Of a stretch of 64,000 nucleotides of DNA, positions 10,376-19,701 are shown piece by piece; within the stretch, counting starts at the first letter, position 1; every line of letters begins with the position of its first letter. The translations under genes and the position numbers were made by a program. The notes beneath the pieces were generated by a model. It made no database searches and was not told the DNA's origin. It saw nothing but the letters and a program-made list of their open reading frames with translations. Source of the DNA: Pectobacterium fontis (GTDB lineage: Bacteria; Pseudomonadota; Gammaproteobacteria; Enterobacterales; Enterobacteriaceae); NCBI RefSeq assembly GCF_000803215.1, contig NZ_JSXC01000047.1:1-64000 (forward strand), given 5' to 3'.

Positions 10376-10996
10376 GTGGAAGTCTATACCACAGAGAATG
10401 AACAGGTTGATGCACTACGTCGTTTCCTCGCGGAGAACGGAAAGGCGCTAGTTGTTGGTGTGGTGTTGGGCGTTGGCGCACTGGTTGGCTGGCGTTTTTG
10501 GCAAAGTCACCAAAATGACAGCGTGATGGCGGCATCTGCATCTTATCAGCAGGTGACGGAGCAATTGGTCGAAGGCAAAGCTGAGGCGATTGCTGCAACC
10601 GAGAAATTCACGGCTGAGAATAACAATGCCTATGGCGCGCTGGCTTCTCTGGAATTGGCTCGCCATTACGTTGATCTGAAAGATTTTGCTAAAGCCGCTC
10701 AGCACTTGGTACAAGCGCAGTCGCAGACTAAAGATGCTGACCTGCTGGCGGTGGTGAATCTGCGTCTGGCGCGGGTTCAGCTACAGGAAAACAAAGTGGA
10801 TGACGCGCTGAAAACGCTGGATGCCATCAAGCTGGAAGGCTGGGCGTCACAGGTAGCGGAAGTTCGTGGCGATATTCTGGTGAGCAAAGGGGATAATCAG
10901 GCTGCGCGTGATGCCTACAACAAAGGGTTGTCTTCCAATCCATCGCAGGCACAGCAATCGTTACTGCGTATGAAACTGAATAACCTGTCCAGCTAA
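10376..10996 (+). CDS. yfgM: YfgM, ancillary SecYEG translocon subunit
   Basis: A 206-aa tail-out inner-membrane protein, the same length as E. coli YfgM, which binds SecYEG with PpiD and acts in periplasmic chaperoning. A short cytoplasmic start is followed by one membrane segment (about residues 25-42, ALVVGVVLGVGALVGW) and a TPR-like periplasmic domain. The GTG at 10376, preceded by GAGGAGAGAG, is chosen; the reading frame extends upstream into hisS without homology. bamB starts 10 bases later. Confidence 0.92.
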   Translation: MEVYTTENEQVDALRRFLAENGKALVVGVVLGVGALVGWRFWQSHQNDSVMAASASYQQVTEQLVEGKAEAIAATEKFTAENNNAYGALASLELARHYVDLKDFAKAAQHLVQAQSQTKDADLLAVVNLRLARVQLQENKVDDALKTLDAIKLEGWASQVAEVRGDILVSKGDNQAARDAYNKGLSSNPSQAQQSLLRMKLNNLSS

Positions 10997-11006
10997 GAGG
11001 AATTCC

Positions 11007-12188
11007 ATGCAATTGCGTAAAACACTTTTGGTAGGACTGGTTTCTGTTGCCCTGCTGAGCGGATGCTCGCTGTTTAACAGCGAAGAAGATGTCGTCACTA
11101 TGTCTCCACTGCCGCAGGTGGAAAACCAGTTCACGCCAACTAAGGTGTGGAACAGCTCGGTTGGGAATGGTATTGGTGAGTTTTATTCCAATCTTCACCC
11201 CGCATGGCAGGATAACCGCGTTTTTGCCGCCGATCGTCATGGCACAGTAAAAGCGATGGATCTGAATGACGGCAAAGAGATTTGGCGTGCCGATCTGTCG
11301 GAGAAGACCAATTTCTTCTCCCGCAATAACCCGGCGCTGCTGTCTGGCGGCGTAACGGTGTCTGGTAACCATGTCTATGTCGGCAGCGAAAAGGCGCAGG
11401 TCTATGCGTTGAATGTAGAAGATGGTACGCCTGTATGGCAGACGAAAGTGGCTGGTGAAGCGCTGTCTCGCCCTGTCGTCAGCGACGGTGTCGTACTGAT
11501 TCATACCAGCAACGGTATGTTGCAGGCGTTGAATGAAGCGGATGGCGCCATCAAGTGGAGCGTCAACCTGGATATGCCTACACTGTCTTTGCGCGGTGAA
11601 TCTGCTCCGACAACCGCATTTGGCGCGGCGATTGTGGGCGGTGACAATGGTCGTGTGAATGCGGTGATGATCAATCAAGGGCAGCTTATCTGGCAACAGC
11701 GTATTTCACAGCCAAGCGGTGCCACCGAAATCGATCGTCTGAATGATGTTGATACCACGCCGGTTGTTGCAGGCGAAGTGGTGTACGCGCTGGGTTACAA
11801 TGGCAATATGACGGCGCTGGATCTGCGTTCTGGTCAGGTTTTGTGGAAGCGTGAACTGGGTTCAGTGCATGATTTTATCATTGATGGCGACCGTATTTAT
11901 CTGGTCGATCAGGACGATCGCGTTGTTGCATTGAACACCAATGGCGGCGTAAGCCTGTGGCGTCAAAGCGATCTGCTGCACCGTAACCTGACGGCGCCAG
12001 TGCTGTATAACGGTTATCTGGTTGTCGGCGATACCGAAGGGTATCTGCATTGGCTGAATACGGCGGATGGGCGCTTTGTGGCGCAGCAAAAAGTAGATAG
12101 CTCCGGTTTCCTGAGCAAGCCCGTCGTTGCCAGCGATAAGCTGTTGATTCAGGCGAAAAACGGTGATGTCTACGCGTTTACCCGCTAG
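11007..12188 (+). CDS. bamB: Outer-membrane protein assembly factor BamB
   Basis: A lipoprotein of the BAM complex that folds beta-barrel proteins into the outer membrane. The 393-aa product has a signal peptide with lipobox LLSGC (Cys20) followed by an eight-bladed PQQ/WD-like beta-propeller, seen as repeated units such as VYALNVEDGTPVWQT and MTALDLRSGQVLWKREL. It sits between yfgM and der with an AGAGG ribosome binding site, and a terminator follows. Confidence 0.96.
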   Translation: MQLRKTLLVGLVSVALLSGCSLFNSEEDVVTMSPLPQVENQFTPTKVWNSSVGNGIGEFYSNLHPAWQDNRVFAADRHGTVKAMDLNDGKEIWRADLSEKTNFFSRNNPALLSGGVTVSGNHVYVGSEKAQVYALNVEDGTPVWQTKVAGEALSRPVVSDGVVLIHTSNGMLQALNEADGAIKWSVNLDMPTLSLRGESAPTTAFGAAIVGGDNGRVNAVMINQGQLIWQQRISQPSGATEIDRLNDVDTTPVVAGEVVYALGYNGNMTALDLRSGQVLWKRELGSVHDFIIDGDRIYLVDQDDRVVALNTNGGVSLWRQSDLLHRNLTAPVLYNGYLVVGDTEGYLHWLNTADGRFVAQQKVDSSGFLSKPVVASDKLLIQAKNGDVYAFTR

Positions 12189-12255
12189 GTAACCCTATAT
12201 TGATTTGGAGCGCAGCGCTTTTGGGTGCGCTCGTACTTTTGAACGTGTTACCACA

Positions 12256-12296
12256 ACGGCTCCTGACATTATCAGGGGCCGTTTCGTCTTTTTATC
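12256..12296 (+). terminator. Rho-independent terminator after bamB
   Basis: The 11-pair stem ACGGCTCCTGA / TCAGGGGCCGT (one G-T pair) closes a 5-base loop and is followed by TTTCGTCTTTTTAT. It lies about 70 bases after the bamB stop and before der, which suggests der also has its own promoter. Confidence 0.7.
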
Positions 12297-12350
12297 GTCA
12301 GCGAGATTTTCGCTGTAACGTATTGAAATATAAGTAATGAGGTTGTAACA

Positions 12351-13838
12351 ATGATACCTGTCGTCGCGCTGGTCGGGCGTCCGAATGTGGGGAAGTCCAC
12401 GCTATTTAACCGCTTAACGCGCACTCGTGATGCATTGGTGGCGGATTTCCCTGGGCTGACTCGTGACCGCAAGTATGGTCGTGCAGAAGTGGAAGGGCAT
12501 GAATTTATTATCGTCGATACCGGTGGGATCGACGGTACAGAAGACGGCGTGGAAACGCGTATGGCGGGTCAATCGCTGGTAGCCATTGAAGAGGCAGACA
12601 TCGTGCTGTTCATGGTGGATGCCCGTGCGGGGCTGATGCCTGCGGATGAAGGTATTGCCAAGCATTTGCGTAGCCGCGAAAAGACCACGGTACTGGTGGC
12701 TAACAAGACCGATGGCCTCGACCCCGATATGGTCACAGCCGACTTCTACTCACTCGGAATGGGCGAAGTGTACCCTATCGCCGCGTCTCATGGCCGCGGT
12801 GTAACGTCGCTGTTGGAAACAGTTTTGCTGCCGTTTGTACAGGATGATATCGAAGAGCCGGTCGAGTTGACCGAAGAAGAAGAGAACGCGGCGTACTGGG
12901 CTGAACTGGAAGCGGAAGAGCAGGCCAGCGAAGAAGAAGCCGAAGACGATTTCAACCCTGAAGATTTGCCGATCAAGCTGGCGATTGTCGGGCGTCCGAA
13001 CGTGGGGAAATCCACGCTGACCAACCGTATTCTGGGTGAAGAGCGCGTGGTGGTATTTGATATGCCGGGCACGACGCGTGACAGTATTTACATTCCTATG
13101 GTGCGCGATGAACGCGAATACGTTCTGATTGATACCGCCGGGGTGCGCAAGCGTGGCAAAGTAACGGAAACGGTAGAGAAATTCTCCGTCATCAAGACTT
13201 TGCAGGCGATTGAAGATGCCAACGTAGTACTGCTGGTTATCGATGCGCGTGAAGGGATTTCCGATCAGGATCTCTCGTTATTGGGCTTTATCCTCAATAG
13301 TGGGCGCTCACTGGTGATTGTGGTGAACAAGTGGGATGGCCTGTCGCAGGAAGCGCGTGAGCAGGTAAAAGAGACGTTGGATCTGCGCCTTGGGTTTATC
13401 GACTTTGCCCGTATTCACTTCATTTCCGCGCTGCACGGCAGCGGGGTGGGTAATTTGTTTGAATCGGTTACCGAAGCCTATGCGTGCGCGACCCGCCGCG
13501 TGAGTACGGCGATGTTGACCCGTATCATGCAAATGGCGTCAGACGATCATCAGCCGCCGTTGGTACGCGGTCGCCGCGTGAAGCTGAAATATGCACACGC
13601 CGGGGGATATAACCCGCCGATTGTGGTGATCCACGGTAATCAGGTGAAAGACCTGCCGGATTCCTACAAGCGCTATCTGATGAACTACTATCGTCGTTCG
13701 CTGGACGTGATGGGGACGCCGATTCGTATTCAGTTTAAAGAAGGGGAGAACCCCTTTGCAGACAAGCGTAATACGTTGACACCGAACCAGCTACGCAAGC
13801 GCAAGCGTTTGATGTCACACATCAAAAAAGGTAAGTGA
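12351..13838 (+). CDS. der: Ribosome biogenesis GTPase Der (EngA)
   Basis: An essential tandem-GTPase that helps 50S subunit maturation. The 495-aa product has two G domains, each with the P-loop [10 protein letters not shown] (about residues 8-17 and 210-219), G3 DTGG / DTAG and G4 NKTD / NKWD. An acidic linker lies between them ([18 protein letters not shown] region). The protein ends in a KH-like domain and a basic tail, KKGK. A strong terminator follows. Confidence 0.97.
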   Translation: MIPVVALVGRPNVGKSTLFNRLTRTRDALVADFPGLTRDRKYGRAEVEGHEFIIVDTGGIDGTEDGVETRMAGQSLVAIEEADIVLFMVDARAGLMPADEGIAKHLRSREKTTVLVANKTDGLDPDMVTADFYSLGMGEVYPIAASHGRGVTSLLETVLLPFVQDDIEEPVELTEEEENAAYWAELEAEEQASEEEAEDDFNPEDLPIKLAIVGRPNVGKSTLTNRILGEERVVVFDMPGTTRDSIYIPMVRDEREYVLIDTAGVRKRGKVTETVEKFSVIKTLQAIEDANVVLLVIDAREGISDQDLSLLGFILNSGRSLVIVVNKWDGLSQEAREQVKETLDLRLGFIDFARIHFISALHGSGVGNLFESVTEAYACATRRVSTAMLTRIMQMASDDHQPPLVRGRRVKLKYAHAGGYNPPIVVIHGNQVKDLPDSYKRYLMNYYRRSLDVMGTPIRIQFKEGENPFADKRNTLTPNQLRKRKRLMSHIKKGK

Positions 13839-13844
13839 TTTATT

Positions 13845-13876
13845 AACGGGGCGAATAGCGATATTCGCCCCGTTTT
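13845..13876 (+). terminator. Rho-independent terminator after der
   Basis: A perfect 13-pair stem (AACGGGGCGAATA / TATTCGCCCCGTT) with a GCGA loop is followed by TTT. It begins a few bases after the der stop codon. Confidence 0.8.
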
Positions 13877-13930
13877 GTCAGCGCCGAAACGAGCCGTAGT
13901 TAACAAAACCAATAATAATCAAGGAAAGCC

Positions 13931-14890
13931 ATGTCCTGGGAAACCTGGAGCTTTGCGTTTAACGTCACGATGCCGAATGTACTGATGTTGTTGCTTGGTA
14001 TCGCGTTACGTAAACTCAATCTGCTTAATGATGCCTTTTGCGATACGGCAATGCGGGTGGTATTCAACCTTTCTCTTCCCTGCCTGCTGTTTTTCAGCGT
14101 GGCAACTAATCATCAGTCGTTTTCCGAACAGTGGCCGCTGGTAGTTTACGGGACGCTGGGCACACTAGCGACGTTCCTGTTGCTGGAAATTGCCGCAGTG
14201 AAAGTCGTCAAAGAACCAAAAGAGCGTGGCATTTTTGTGCAGGGCGGATTCCGTTCGAATACTGGCGTGATGGGGCTGGCGTTTGCGATGAGCGCTTATG
14301 GTGATGAAGGTGTGGCTATCGGGTCGCTGTATCTGATGGTGACAGTCATGATGTTTAATGCACTGTCTGTCATCACGCTGACGCGCAGCTTGCAGCGACA
14401 ATCGCCTGAACAGAGAATCCCAGCCAGTAAACTGTTGAAAGGGATCGTGACCAATCCGCTGATTATTGGTCTGCTTCTTGGCGCGGCGTATGGGCAAAGC
14501 CAACTGCCGATGCCCGGCGTGATTAAACAAACGGGCGGTTTTATCTCCTCTATGGCGCTGCCGTTGGCGCTGTTGTGCGCTGGTGCCAGTCTGGAGTGGC
14601 GCAGTATGTTTCGTTCGTCCAATGTTGCTGTGCTTGCCTCGGTGGCGAAGATCTTGGTTGTGCCGGGGCTACTGACGTTGGGGGGATGGCTGGTCGGTTT
14701 TCGCGGTGTTGAACTGGGCATTATTTTTCTGTTTTCTGCAACACCGACTGCATCAGGCAGCTATGCGATGACACGAGCCATGGGAGGAAACGCGACGTTG
14801 GCAGCGAATATTATTGGGCTGACAACGGTGGGGGCGTTTTTCATGATTGCGATTGGGCTATATGTGCTGCGTTCACTCGGTGTTATTTAA
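13931..14890 (+). CDS. AEC family transporter (auxin efflux carrier/malonate permease type)
   Basis: A 319-aa polytopic membrane protein with about ten hydrophobic segments and the family-typical N-terminus PNVLMLLLGIALRKLNLL. A central break follows GGFRSNTGVMGLAFA, and the C-terminal half contains PTASGSYAMTRAMGGN. The family exports or imports small organic acids; the substrate cannot be told from sequence. It has a good ribosome binding site (AAGGAAAG). It lies between der and yfgJ, which are closer neighbours in E. coli, so it looks like a lineage-specific insertion or retention. Confidence 0.85.
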   Translation: MSWETWSFAFNVTMPNVLMLLLGIALRKLNLLNDAFCDTAMRVVFNLSLPCLLFFSVATNHQSFSEQWPLVVYGTLGTLATFLLLEIAAVKVVKEPKERGIFVQGGFRSNTGVMGLAFAMSAYGDEGVAIGSLYLMVTVMMFNALSVITLTRSLQRQSPEQRIPASKLLKGIVTNPLIIGLLLGAAYGQSQLPMPGVIKQTGGFISSMALPLALLCAGASLEWRSMFRSSNVAVLASVAKILVVPGLLTLGGWLVGFRGVELGIIFLFSATPTASGSYAMTRAMGGNATLAANIIGLTTVGAFFMIAIGLYVLRSLGVI

Positions 14891-14933
14891 CGTCTGATAC
14901 TTTCATTATTGATAGCAAAATGTGGGAGAAACG

Positions 14934-15158
14934 ATGGATACGCGTTGTCCTGATTGTCACCATGTGATGCTATGGCAGCCTGACGGTTTGTTTCGCTGTG
15001 AGGAGTGCCAGCAGCATTATCAGCGTGAGGCGGTGTGTCCTGAATGTAAGCACTTGCTTCAGGAGTTGAAAGCCTGTGGCGCGGTGGATTATTTCTGCCA
15101 GCAGCACGGAATGATCTCCAGGCGGCAGGTGGTGTTCAGTTACTCGCCTGCCGATTAA
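14934..15158 (+). CDS. yfgJ: YfgJ, small zinc-ribbon protein
   Basis: A 74-aa protein like E. coli YfgJ (71 aa). It has paired zinc-knuckle motifs CPDCHH and CEECQQ, then CPECKH, then the conserved LKACGAVDYFC. The family function is unknown; zinc binding is inferred. The ATG at 14934 after GGGAGA is preferred to a GTG 12 bases upstream. Its end lies 11 bases from the end of the convergent emfourin-like fragment. Confidence 0.88.
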   Translation: MDTRCPDCHHVMLWQPDGLFRCEECQQHYQREAVCPECKHLLQELKACGAVDYFCQQHGMISRRQVVFSYSPAD

Positions 15159-15169
15159 CTCCACCGTTA

Positions 15170-15280
15170 TTACGGCAGGCTGTTGTGCCCCCGTTCAGCC
15201 AGCTTGGGGATCCCGGCGAATCCCCCTGCACGCGCCCATTCAATGATGGCGTCTTCGGTGAGTTTCGGCAGCGTCTTCAT
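15170..15280 (-). pseudogene. Truncated emfourin-like protease-inhibitor gene downstream of prt1
   Basis: The start codon overlaps the prt1 stop (ATGA), showing translational coupling. The 36-aa product begins MKTLPKLTEDAIIEWARAGG, followed by FAGIPKL; this resembles the N-terminal signature (REGGxAxxPGL) of emfourin, the protealysin inhibitor encoded directly after M4 proteases in Serratia and others. Emfourins are about 100-115 aa. Here a stop codon follows after 36 codons and only 11 bases remain before the convergent yfgJ, so most of the inhibitor is missing. It could also be a genuinely short peptide. Homology is from memory of the motif. Confidence 0.5.
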
Positions 15281-16314
15281 AAAAACTCTTGTCGTACCTC
15301 CACGCCGACGGTTTCCCACGACTGCATGACGATGTCAGCAACGGTGGGATTAAAACGCTTAGCGGCATGTTGAATGGTATGGCGCGCGAAAATTTCGAAA
15401 TCCGCATTTTGCGGGAGTGCGTTATCACACAGTGTGTCATACCAGATGCGACCCGCTTTTTCCCAGGAATAGCCGCCCAGCGCGATGGCCGTCAGATAGA
15501 AGGCACGATTGGGAATACCTGAATTCAGGTGTACGCCACCGTTGTCTTCGCGTGTATTCACATACTCATTCATGTGAGAGGGTTGAGGGTCGATGCCGAT
15601 CAACTCATCATCATAGGCGGTCCCCGGCTGAGACATTGAGCGCAGCCCCATACCGTGAATCCCCTCTGCCAGCAGCTCGGCACCAATAAGCCAGTCGGCC
15701 TGTTCCGCAGTTTGCCCCAAATGGTACTGTTTAACCATAGAGCCAAAGACATCGGACAACGATTCATTTAGCGCGCCGGACTGGCGAAAATAGATCAAAC
15801 CCGCTTCATTTTCCGTTATGCCGTGAGTGAGTTCATGTGCGACCACATCCAGCGCAATCGTGAAGCGATTGAAAATTTTGCCATCGCCATCCCCGAACAC
15901 TATTTGCTGCCCATTCCAGAAGGCGTTCTGGTAATCCTGACCGTAATGTACCGTACCTGCCAGCGGCAGCCCCTCGGCATCCAGCGAGTTACGCTGGAAG
16001 ATTTTCCAGAAGAAATCGTAGGTGATGCCCAGATAGTTGTAAGCTTCATCCACAGCGATATCACCGTTGCTGGGCTGGCTTTCAGCACGTACCTGTTTGC
16101 CGGGTAACTGTTGCTCGGCATTGTGAATGCTGCGCTTGGCACGTCCAGCGGGTAATTTCTCATGAGGTTCTGGACGCGGATTGTGGCTGACCATTAATGA
16201 CTGAACGTGCATCAGCGTTTGTTGGGCGCAGTGGCGCTGTTCTTCTGTGCCGTTTGCAATAATGCGATGCAAAATATAAGGGGGAATGATGCTACAAATC
16301 GGTCTGGACTTCAT
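15277..16314 (-). CDS. prt1: Protealysin-like M4 metalloprotease Prt1
   Basis: A 345-aa thermolysin-family zinc protease closely resembling Prt1 of Erwinia carotovora. There is no signal peptide. The N-terminal propeptide has the protealysin hallmark PPYILHRI (residues 11-18). The catalytic domain has the zinc site HELTH (160-164), the third ligand in GALNESLSD (Glu184) and the downstream catalytic His in GGVHLNSGIPN. A strong AGGAGAT ribosome binding site precedes the ATG. Such proteases are self-processed and may act inside or outside the cell by a non-Sec route. A truncated inhibitor-like ORF overlaps its stop. Confidence 0.93.
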   Translation of the reverse strand: MKSRPICSIIPPYILHRIIANGTEEQRHCAQQTLMHVQSLMVSHNPRPEPHEKLPAGRAKRSIHNAEQQLPGKQVRAESQPSNGDIAVDEAYNYLGITYDFFWKIFQRNSLDAEGLPLAGTVHYGQDYQNAFWNGQQIVFGDGDGKIFNRFTIALDVVAHELTHGITENEAGLIYFRQSGALNESLSDVFGSMVKQYHLGQTAEQADWLIGAELLAEGIHGMGLRSMSQPGTAYDDELIGIDPQPSHMNEYVNTREDNGGVHLNSGIPNRAFYLTAIALGGYSWEKAGRIWYDTLCDNALPQNADFEIFARHTIQHAAKRFNPTVADIVMQSWETVGVEVRQEFL

Positions 16315-16544
16315 ACCTTATCTCCTTGAAAGGCAACCATTGCGGTAACACAGACGATTAATAAAGCTCACTGTCTTTATTCATTTCATTTCGCCGCGTT
16401 GAGGTTGGTAGCCCATGCAGTGAAAACGGTTAATATGAATTAGTGAGCTGGGAACGAGTATAGTTCAGATGCCAGAGGTAAGAATGAGGAGATTGCCGCT
16501 GTTTTCGGATAAATCCTCATACCGTGCATTTTATGCTAATCGCG

Positions 16545-17939
16545 TTATTTTGGCGGTTGAGATGAGGTTTTTCGCCGCTTTTTCACCGCATTTTGATTTG
16601 TAATCAGCGTCGTGACCTGACTTTCTACCCAGCCGTCCTGCAAACGGGTTTTCAGTGTTTCACCGGGGGTAATTTGTGCGATATTTTTCAGCACATTACC
16701 ATCGGGGGTCGTCGTGACGTTATAGCCACGCGCCAGCGTTGCCAACGGGCTTACCCCTTCCAGCCGCGAACAGGCGACGCCCAGCTTTTGTTTATGCTGA
16801 TTTAACTGGCGTTCCACGGCATTTTGCATCTGATAACTAAGCTGCTGTAAACGCTGCTGTGCACGGTGAATTCGGGTTTGCGGCTGCTGTTGCATTAGGC
16901 GCTGTTGTAAGCGTTCACTCCGGCGTGAAGTCTGTCGGAGCTGCTGTTGCATGGCGTCATCCAGCCGTTGGCGCAGTTTGACCCACTGTGCCTGCTGGCG
17001 TGCCAGCCGCAGTTGCGGATGCTGTTGCTGCAAGCGGTGGTGCAGACGGGTGAATACCCGATTGCGCTGGGCAAGGTAGTAGTCCATCGCCATTTCCAGC
17101 CGCTGACGCTGGGATTGTATCTGACGCAATAGCTCCAGTTGGTTACGACTCACTAACTCCGCAGCGGCAGACGGCGTGGGCGCGCGCAGGTCGCCGACGA
17201 AATCGGCGATGGTGATATCGGTTTCATGGCCGACGGCGCTGACGATAGGAATGCGGCTGGCGAAGATGGCGCGGGCGACTCGCTCGTCATTAAAGCTCCA
17301 GAGATCTTCCAGCGAACCGCCGCCGCGTCCGACGATTAACACGTCACACTCATTTCTCCGGTTGGCCAGCTCAATGGCGCGCACAATCTGTAGCGGTGCT
17401 TCCGCTCCTTGTACTGACGTGGGATACACAATGACTGGTAGCGACGGATCGCGGCGCTGTAACACCTGCAACACATCGTGCAGGGCGGCACCGCTGGCTG
17501 ACGTAATCACACCGACCTGTCTGGCGGGCGAGGGAAGCGCTTGCTTAAACTGCTGATCGAACAGCCCTTCGGCAGCAAGTTTCTGCTTGAGTTGCTCAAA
17601 CTGCTGCTGCAACAGGCCGTCACCGGCTGGTTGCATACTTTCCGCCAGCAGTTGATAGTCGCCGCGCGGTTCATACAGCGTAATGCTTGCACGAATCAGC
17701 ACCTGCTGACCGTTTTGCGGGCGGAACGTGACTTTACGGTTGCTGGTGCGGAACATCGCGCATCGCACCTGCGCACGCTCGTCTTTCAGTGTGAAATACC
17801 AATGGCCGGATGATGGTTGAGAGAGGTTGGAGATTTCGCCGGAGAGCCAAATCTGGCCCATTTCCATTTCCAATAATTGTTTAACCGTCTGATTCAGGCG
17901 GCTAACGGTAAAAATTGCAGAGGAGGGAAATTGAGACAT
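16545..17939 (-). CDS. xseA: Exodeoxyribonuclease VII large subunit
   Basis: The large subunit of the single-strand-specific nuclease ExoVII. The 464-aa product starts [18 protein letters not shown], with an N-terminal OB-fold (about residues 15-110), then the conserved catalytic core ([37 protein letters not shown]) and a long Gln/Arg-rich coiled coil before LATLARGY-type C-terminal residues. The ATG at 17939 is chosen; an in-frame TTG at 17954 has no homology. It is divergent from guaB, as in E. coli. Confidence 0.95.
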   Translation of the reverse strand: MSQFPSSAIFTVSRLNQTVKQLLEMEMGQIWLSGEISNLSQPSSGHWYFTLKDERAQVRCAMFRTSNRKVTFRPQNGQQVLIRASITLYEPRGDYQLLAESMQPAGDGLLQQQFEQLKQKLAAEGLFDQQFKQALPSPARQVGVITSASGAALHDVLQVLQRRDPSLPVIVYPTSVQGAEAPLQIVRAIELANRRNECDVLIVGRGGGSLEDLWSFNDERVARAIFASRIPIVSAVGHETDITIADFVGDLRAPTPSAAAELVSRNQLELLRQIQSQRQRLEMAMDYYLAQRNRVFTRLHHRLQQQHPQLRLARQQAQWVKLRQRLDDAMQQQLRQTSRRSERLQQRLMQQQPQTRIHRAQQRLQQLSYQMQNAVERQLNQHKQKLGVACSRLEGVSPLATLARGYNVTTTPDGNVLKNIAQITPGETLKTRLQDGWVESQVTTLITNQNAVKKRRKTSSQPPK

Positions 17940-18030
17940 TGTGAGCCAGATCAAATTTTAAAACAGCCACTTAATTGATTGATACTACCGACCTGAAACA
18001 GGTAATCAAGCATTTTAGTAAAATAATGCT

Positions 18031-18058
18031 GGAGGCAACCGATTACGCTCTGTATAAT
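18031..18058 (+). promoter_or_regulatory. guaBA promoter with PurR-like operator
   Basis: A consensus -10 box TATAAT (18053-18058) is followed by a GC-rich discriminator (GCCACGGC) and a leader resembling that of E. coli guaB. The preceding GGCAACCGATTACGCT partly matches the PurR operator palindrome. In E. coli this promoter is repressed by PurR and is under stringent and growth-rate control; similar control is inferred here from the conserved layout. Confidence 0.6.
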
Positions 18059-18111
18059 GCCACGGCAATATTTTATCTATTCTCCACATCCACCTTGGTG
18101 AGATATTGCCC

Positions 18112-19578
18112 ATGCTACGTATCGCTAAAGAAGCACTGACGTTTGACGACGTCCTCCTGGTTCCCGCTCATTCTACCGTTCTGCCTAACACTGCCGATCT
18201 GTCTACGCAGTTGACGAAAAACATTCGCCTGAATATTCCTATGCTGTCAGCAGCGATGGATACCGTTACCGAATCTGGCTTGGCTATTGCGCTGGCGCAG
18301 GAAGGTGGTCTGGGCTTTATTCACAAAAATATGTCCATTGAGCGTCAGGCTGAAGAAGTGAGCCGCGTGAAAAAACACGAAAGCGGCGTAGTGGTTGATC
18401 CACAGACCGTTACCCCGGAAACGACGCTGCGCGAAATGAAAGAACTGACCGAGCGTAACGGCTTTGCGGGTTACCCGGTTGTCGCAAAAGACAACGAACT
18501 GGTTGGTATCATCACCGGTCGTGACGTGCGTTTTGTTACCGATTTGGAAAAACCGGTTAGCGCGTTCATGACGCCGAAAGCGCGTCTGGTCACCGTTAAA
18601 GAAGGTGAAGCGCGCGATGTCGTGCTGCAAAAAATGCACGAAAAACGCGTCGAAAAAGCGCTGGTCGTTGACGACACATTCCACCTGATCGGCATGATCA
18701 CGGTAAAAGATTTCCAGAAAGCAGAACGTAAACCGAACGCCTGTAAAGATGAACACGGCCGCCTGCGCGTTGGCGCGGCAGTGGGGGCGGGGGCCGGTAA
18801 CGAAGAGCGCGTTGATGCGCTGGTTGCCGCAGGCGTTGACGTTCTGCTGATTGACTCTTCTCACGGCCATTCCGAAGGCGTATTGCAGCGTATTCGTGAA
18901 ACCCGCGCAAAATACCCAAACCTCGAAATTATCGGCGGCAACGTTGCGACAGGCTCTGGCGCGAAAGCGCTGGTTGAGGCGGGCGTTAGCGCAGTGAAAG
19001 TGGGTATCGGCCCCGGTTCTATCTGTACCACGCGCATCGTGACTGGCGTAGGCGTACCGCAGATTACGGCGATCTCCGATGCGGTTGAAGCGCTGGAAGG
19101 CACGGGTATTCCGGTTATCGCTGATGGCGGTATCCGTTTTTCTGGCGACATCGCCAAAGCTATCGCCGCAGGCGCAGCCTGTGTCATGGTCGGTTCTATG
19201 CTGGCGGGTACGGAAGAATCCCCTGGTGAAATCGAACTGTATCAGGGGCGTTCTTTCAAATCTTATCGCGGCATGGGTTCACTGGGCGCGATGTCCAAAG
19301 GCTCGTCAGACCGTTACTTCCAGACCGATAACGCTGCTGACAAACTGGTGCCGGAAGGGATCGAAGGCCGCGTAGCCTATAAAGGCCGCCTGAAAGAGAT
19401 CGTTCACCAGCAGATGGGCGGTTTACGCTCCTGTATGGGGCTGACGGGGTGCGCGACTATCGACGCGCTGCGCACGCAGGCTGAATTTGTTCGTATCAGC
19501 GGCGCGGGCATTCAGGAAAGCCACGTTCATGACGTGACTATCACCAAAGAGTCACCGAACTACCGTATGGGTTCATAA
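18112..19578 (+). CDS. guaB: Inosine-5'-monophosphate dehydrogenase
   Basis: Oxidises IMP to XMP with NAD, the committed step of GMP synthesis. The 488-aa product equals E. coli GuaB in length. A TIM barrel is interrupted by a CBS pair (about residues 93-205). The catalytic loop GPGSICTTR carries Cys305 and the flap has [16 protein letters not shown]. The ATG at 18112 gives the conserved [14 protein letters not shown] start; a TTG two codons earlier is ignored. It is the first gene of guaBA. Confidence 0.98.
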   Translation: MLRIAKEALTFDDVLLVPAHSTVLPNTADLSTQLTKNIRLNIPMLSAAMDTVTESGLAIALAQEGGLGFIHKNMSIERQAEEVSRVKKHESGVVVDPQTVTPETTLREMKELTERNGFAGYPVVAKDNELVGIITGRDVRFVTDLEKPVSAFMTPKARLVTVKEGEARDVVLQKMHEKRVEKALVVDDTFHLIGMITVKDFQKAERKPNACKDEHGRLRVGAAVGAGAGNEERVDALVAAGVDVLLIDSSHGHSEGVLQRIRETRAKYPNLEIIGGNVATGSGAKALVEAGVSAVKVGIGPGSICTTRIVTGVGVPQITAISDAVEALEGTGIPVIADGGIRFSGDIAKAIAAGAACVMVGSMLAGTEESPGEIELYQGRSFKSYRGMGSLGAMSKGSSDRYFQTDNAADKLVPEGIEGRVAYKGRLKEIVHQQMGGLRSCMGLTGCATIDALRTQAEFVRISGAGIQESHVHDVTITKESPNYRMGS

Positions 19579-19616
19579 GGTGATTTAATGCCATAAACCC
19601 TGTACTATTTTTTTGC

Positions 19617-19647
19617 GCCGCACCGCCTTTGTGTAAGGCAGTGCGGC
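19617..19647 (+). terminator. Intergenic hairpin between guaB and guaA
   Basis: The 13-pair stem GCCGCACCGCCTT / AAGGCAGTGCGGC (one weak pair) has a 5-base loop. TAGTTGGGTTTACTTTTTTCG follows, so the T tract is displaced by about 12 bases. It lies about 40 bases after guaB and could act as a weak attenuator or an mRNA stabiliser within the operon. Confidence 0.45.
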
Positions 19648-19701
19648 TAGTTGGGTTTACTTTTTTCGCTTTTGTCTTTTGCTTTTTGGAACATGCTCCT
19701 C

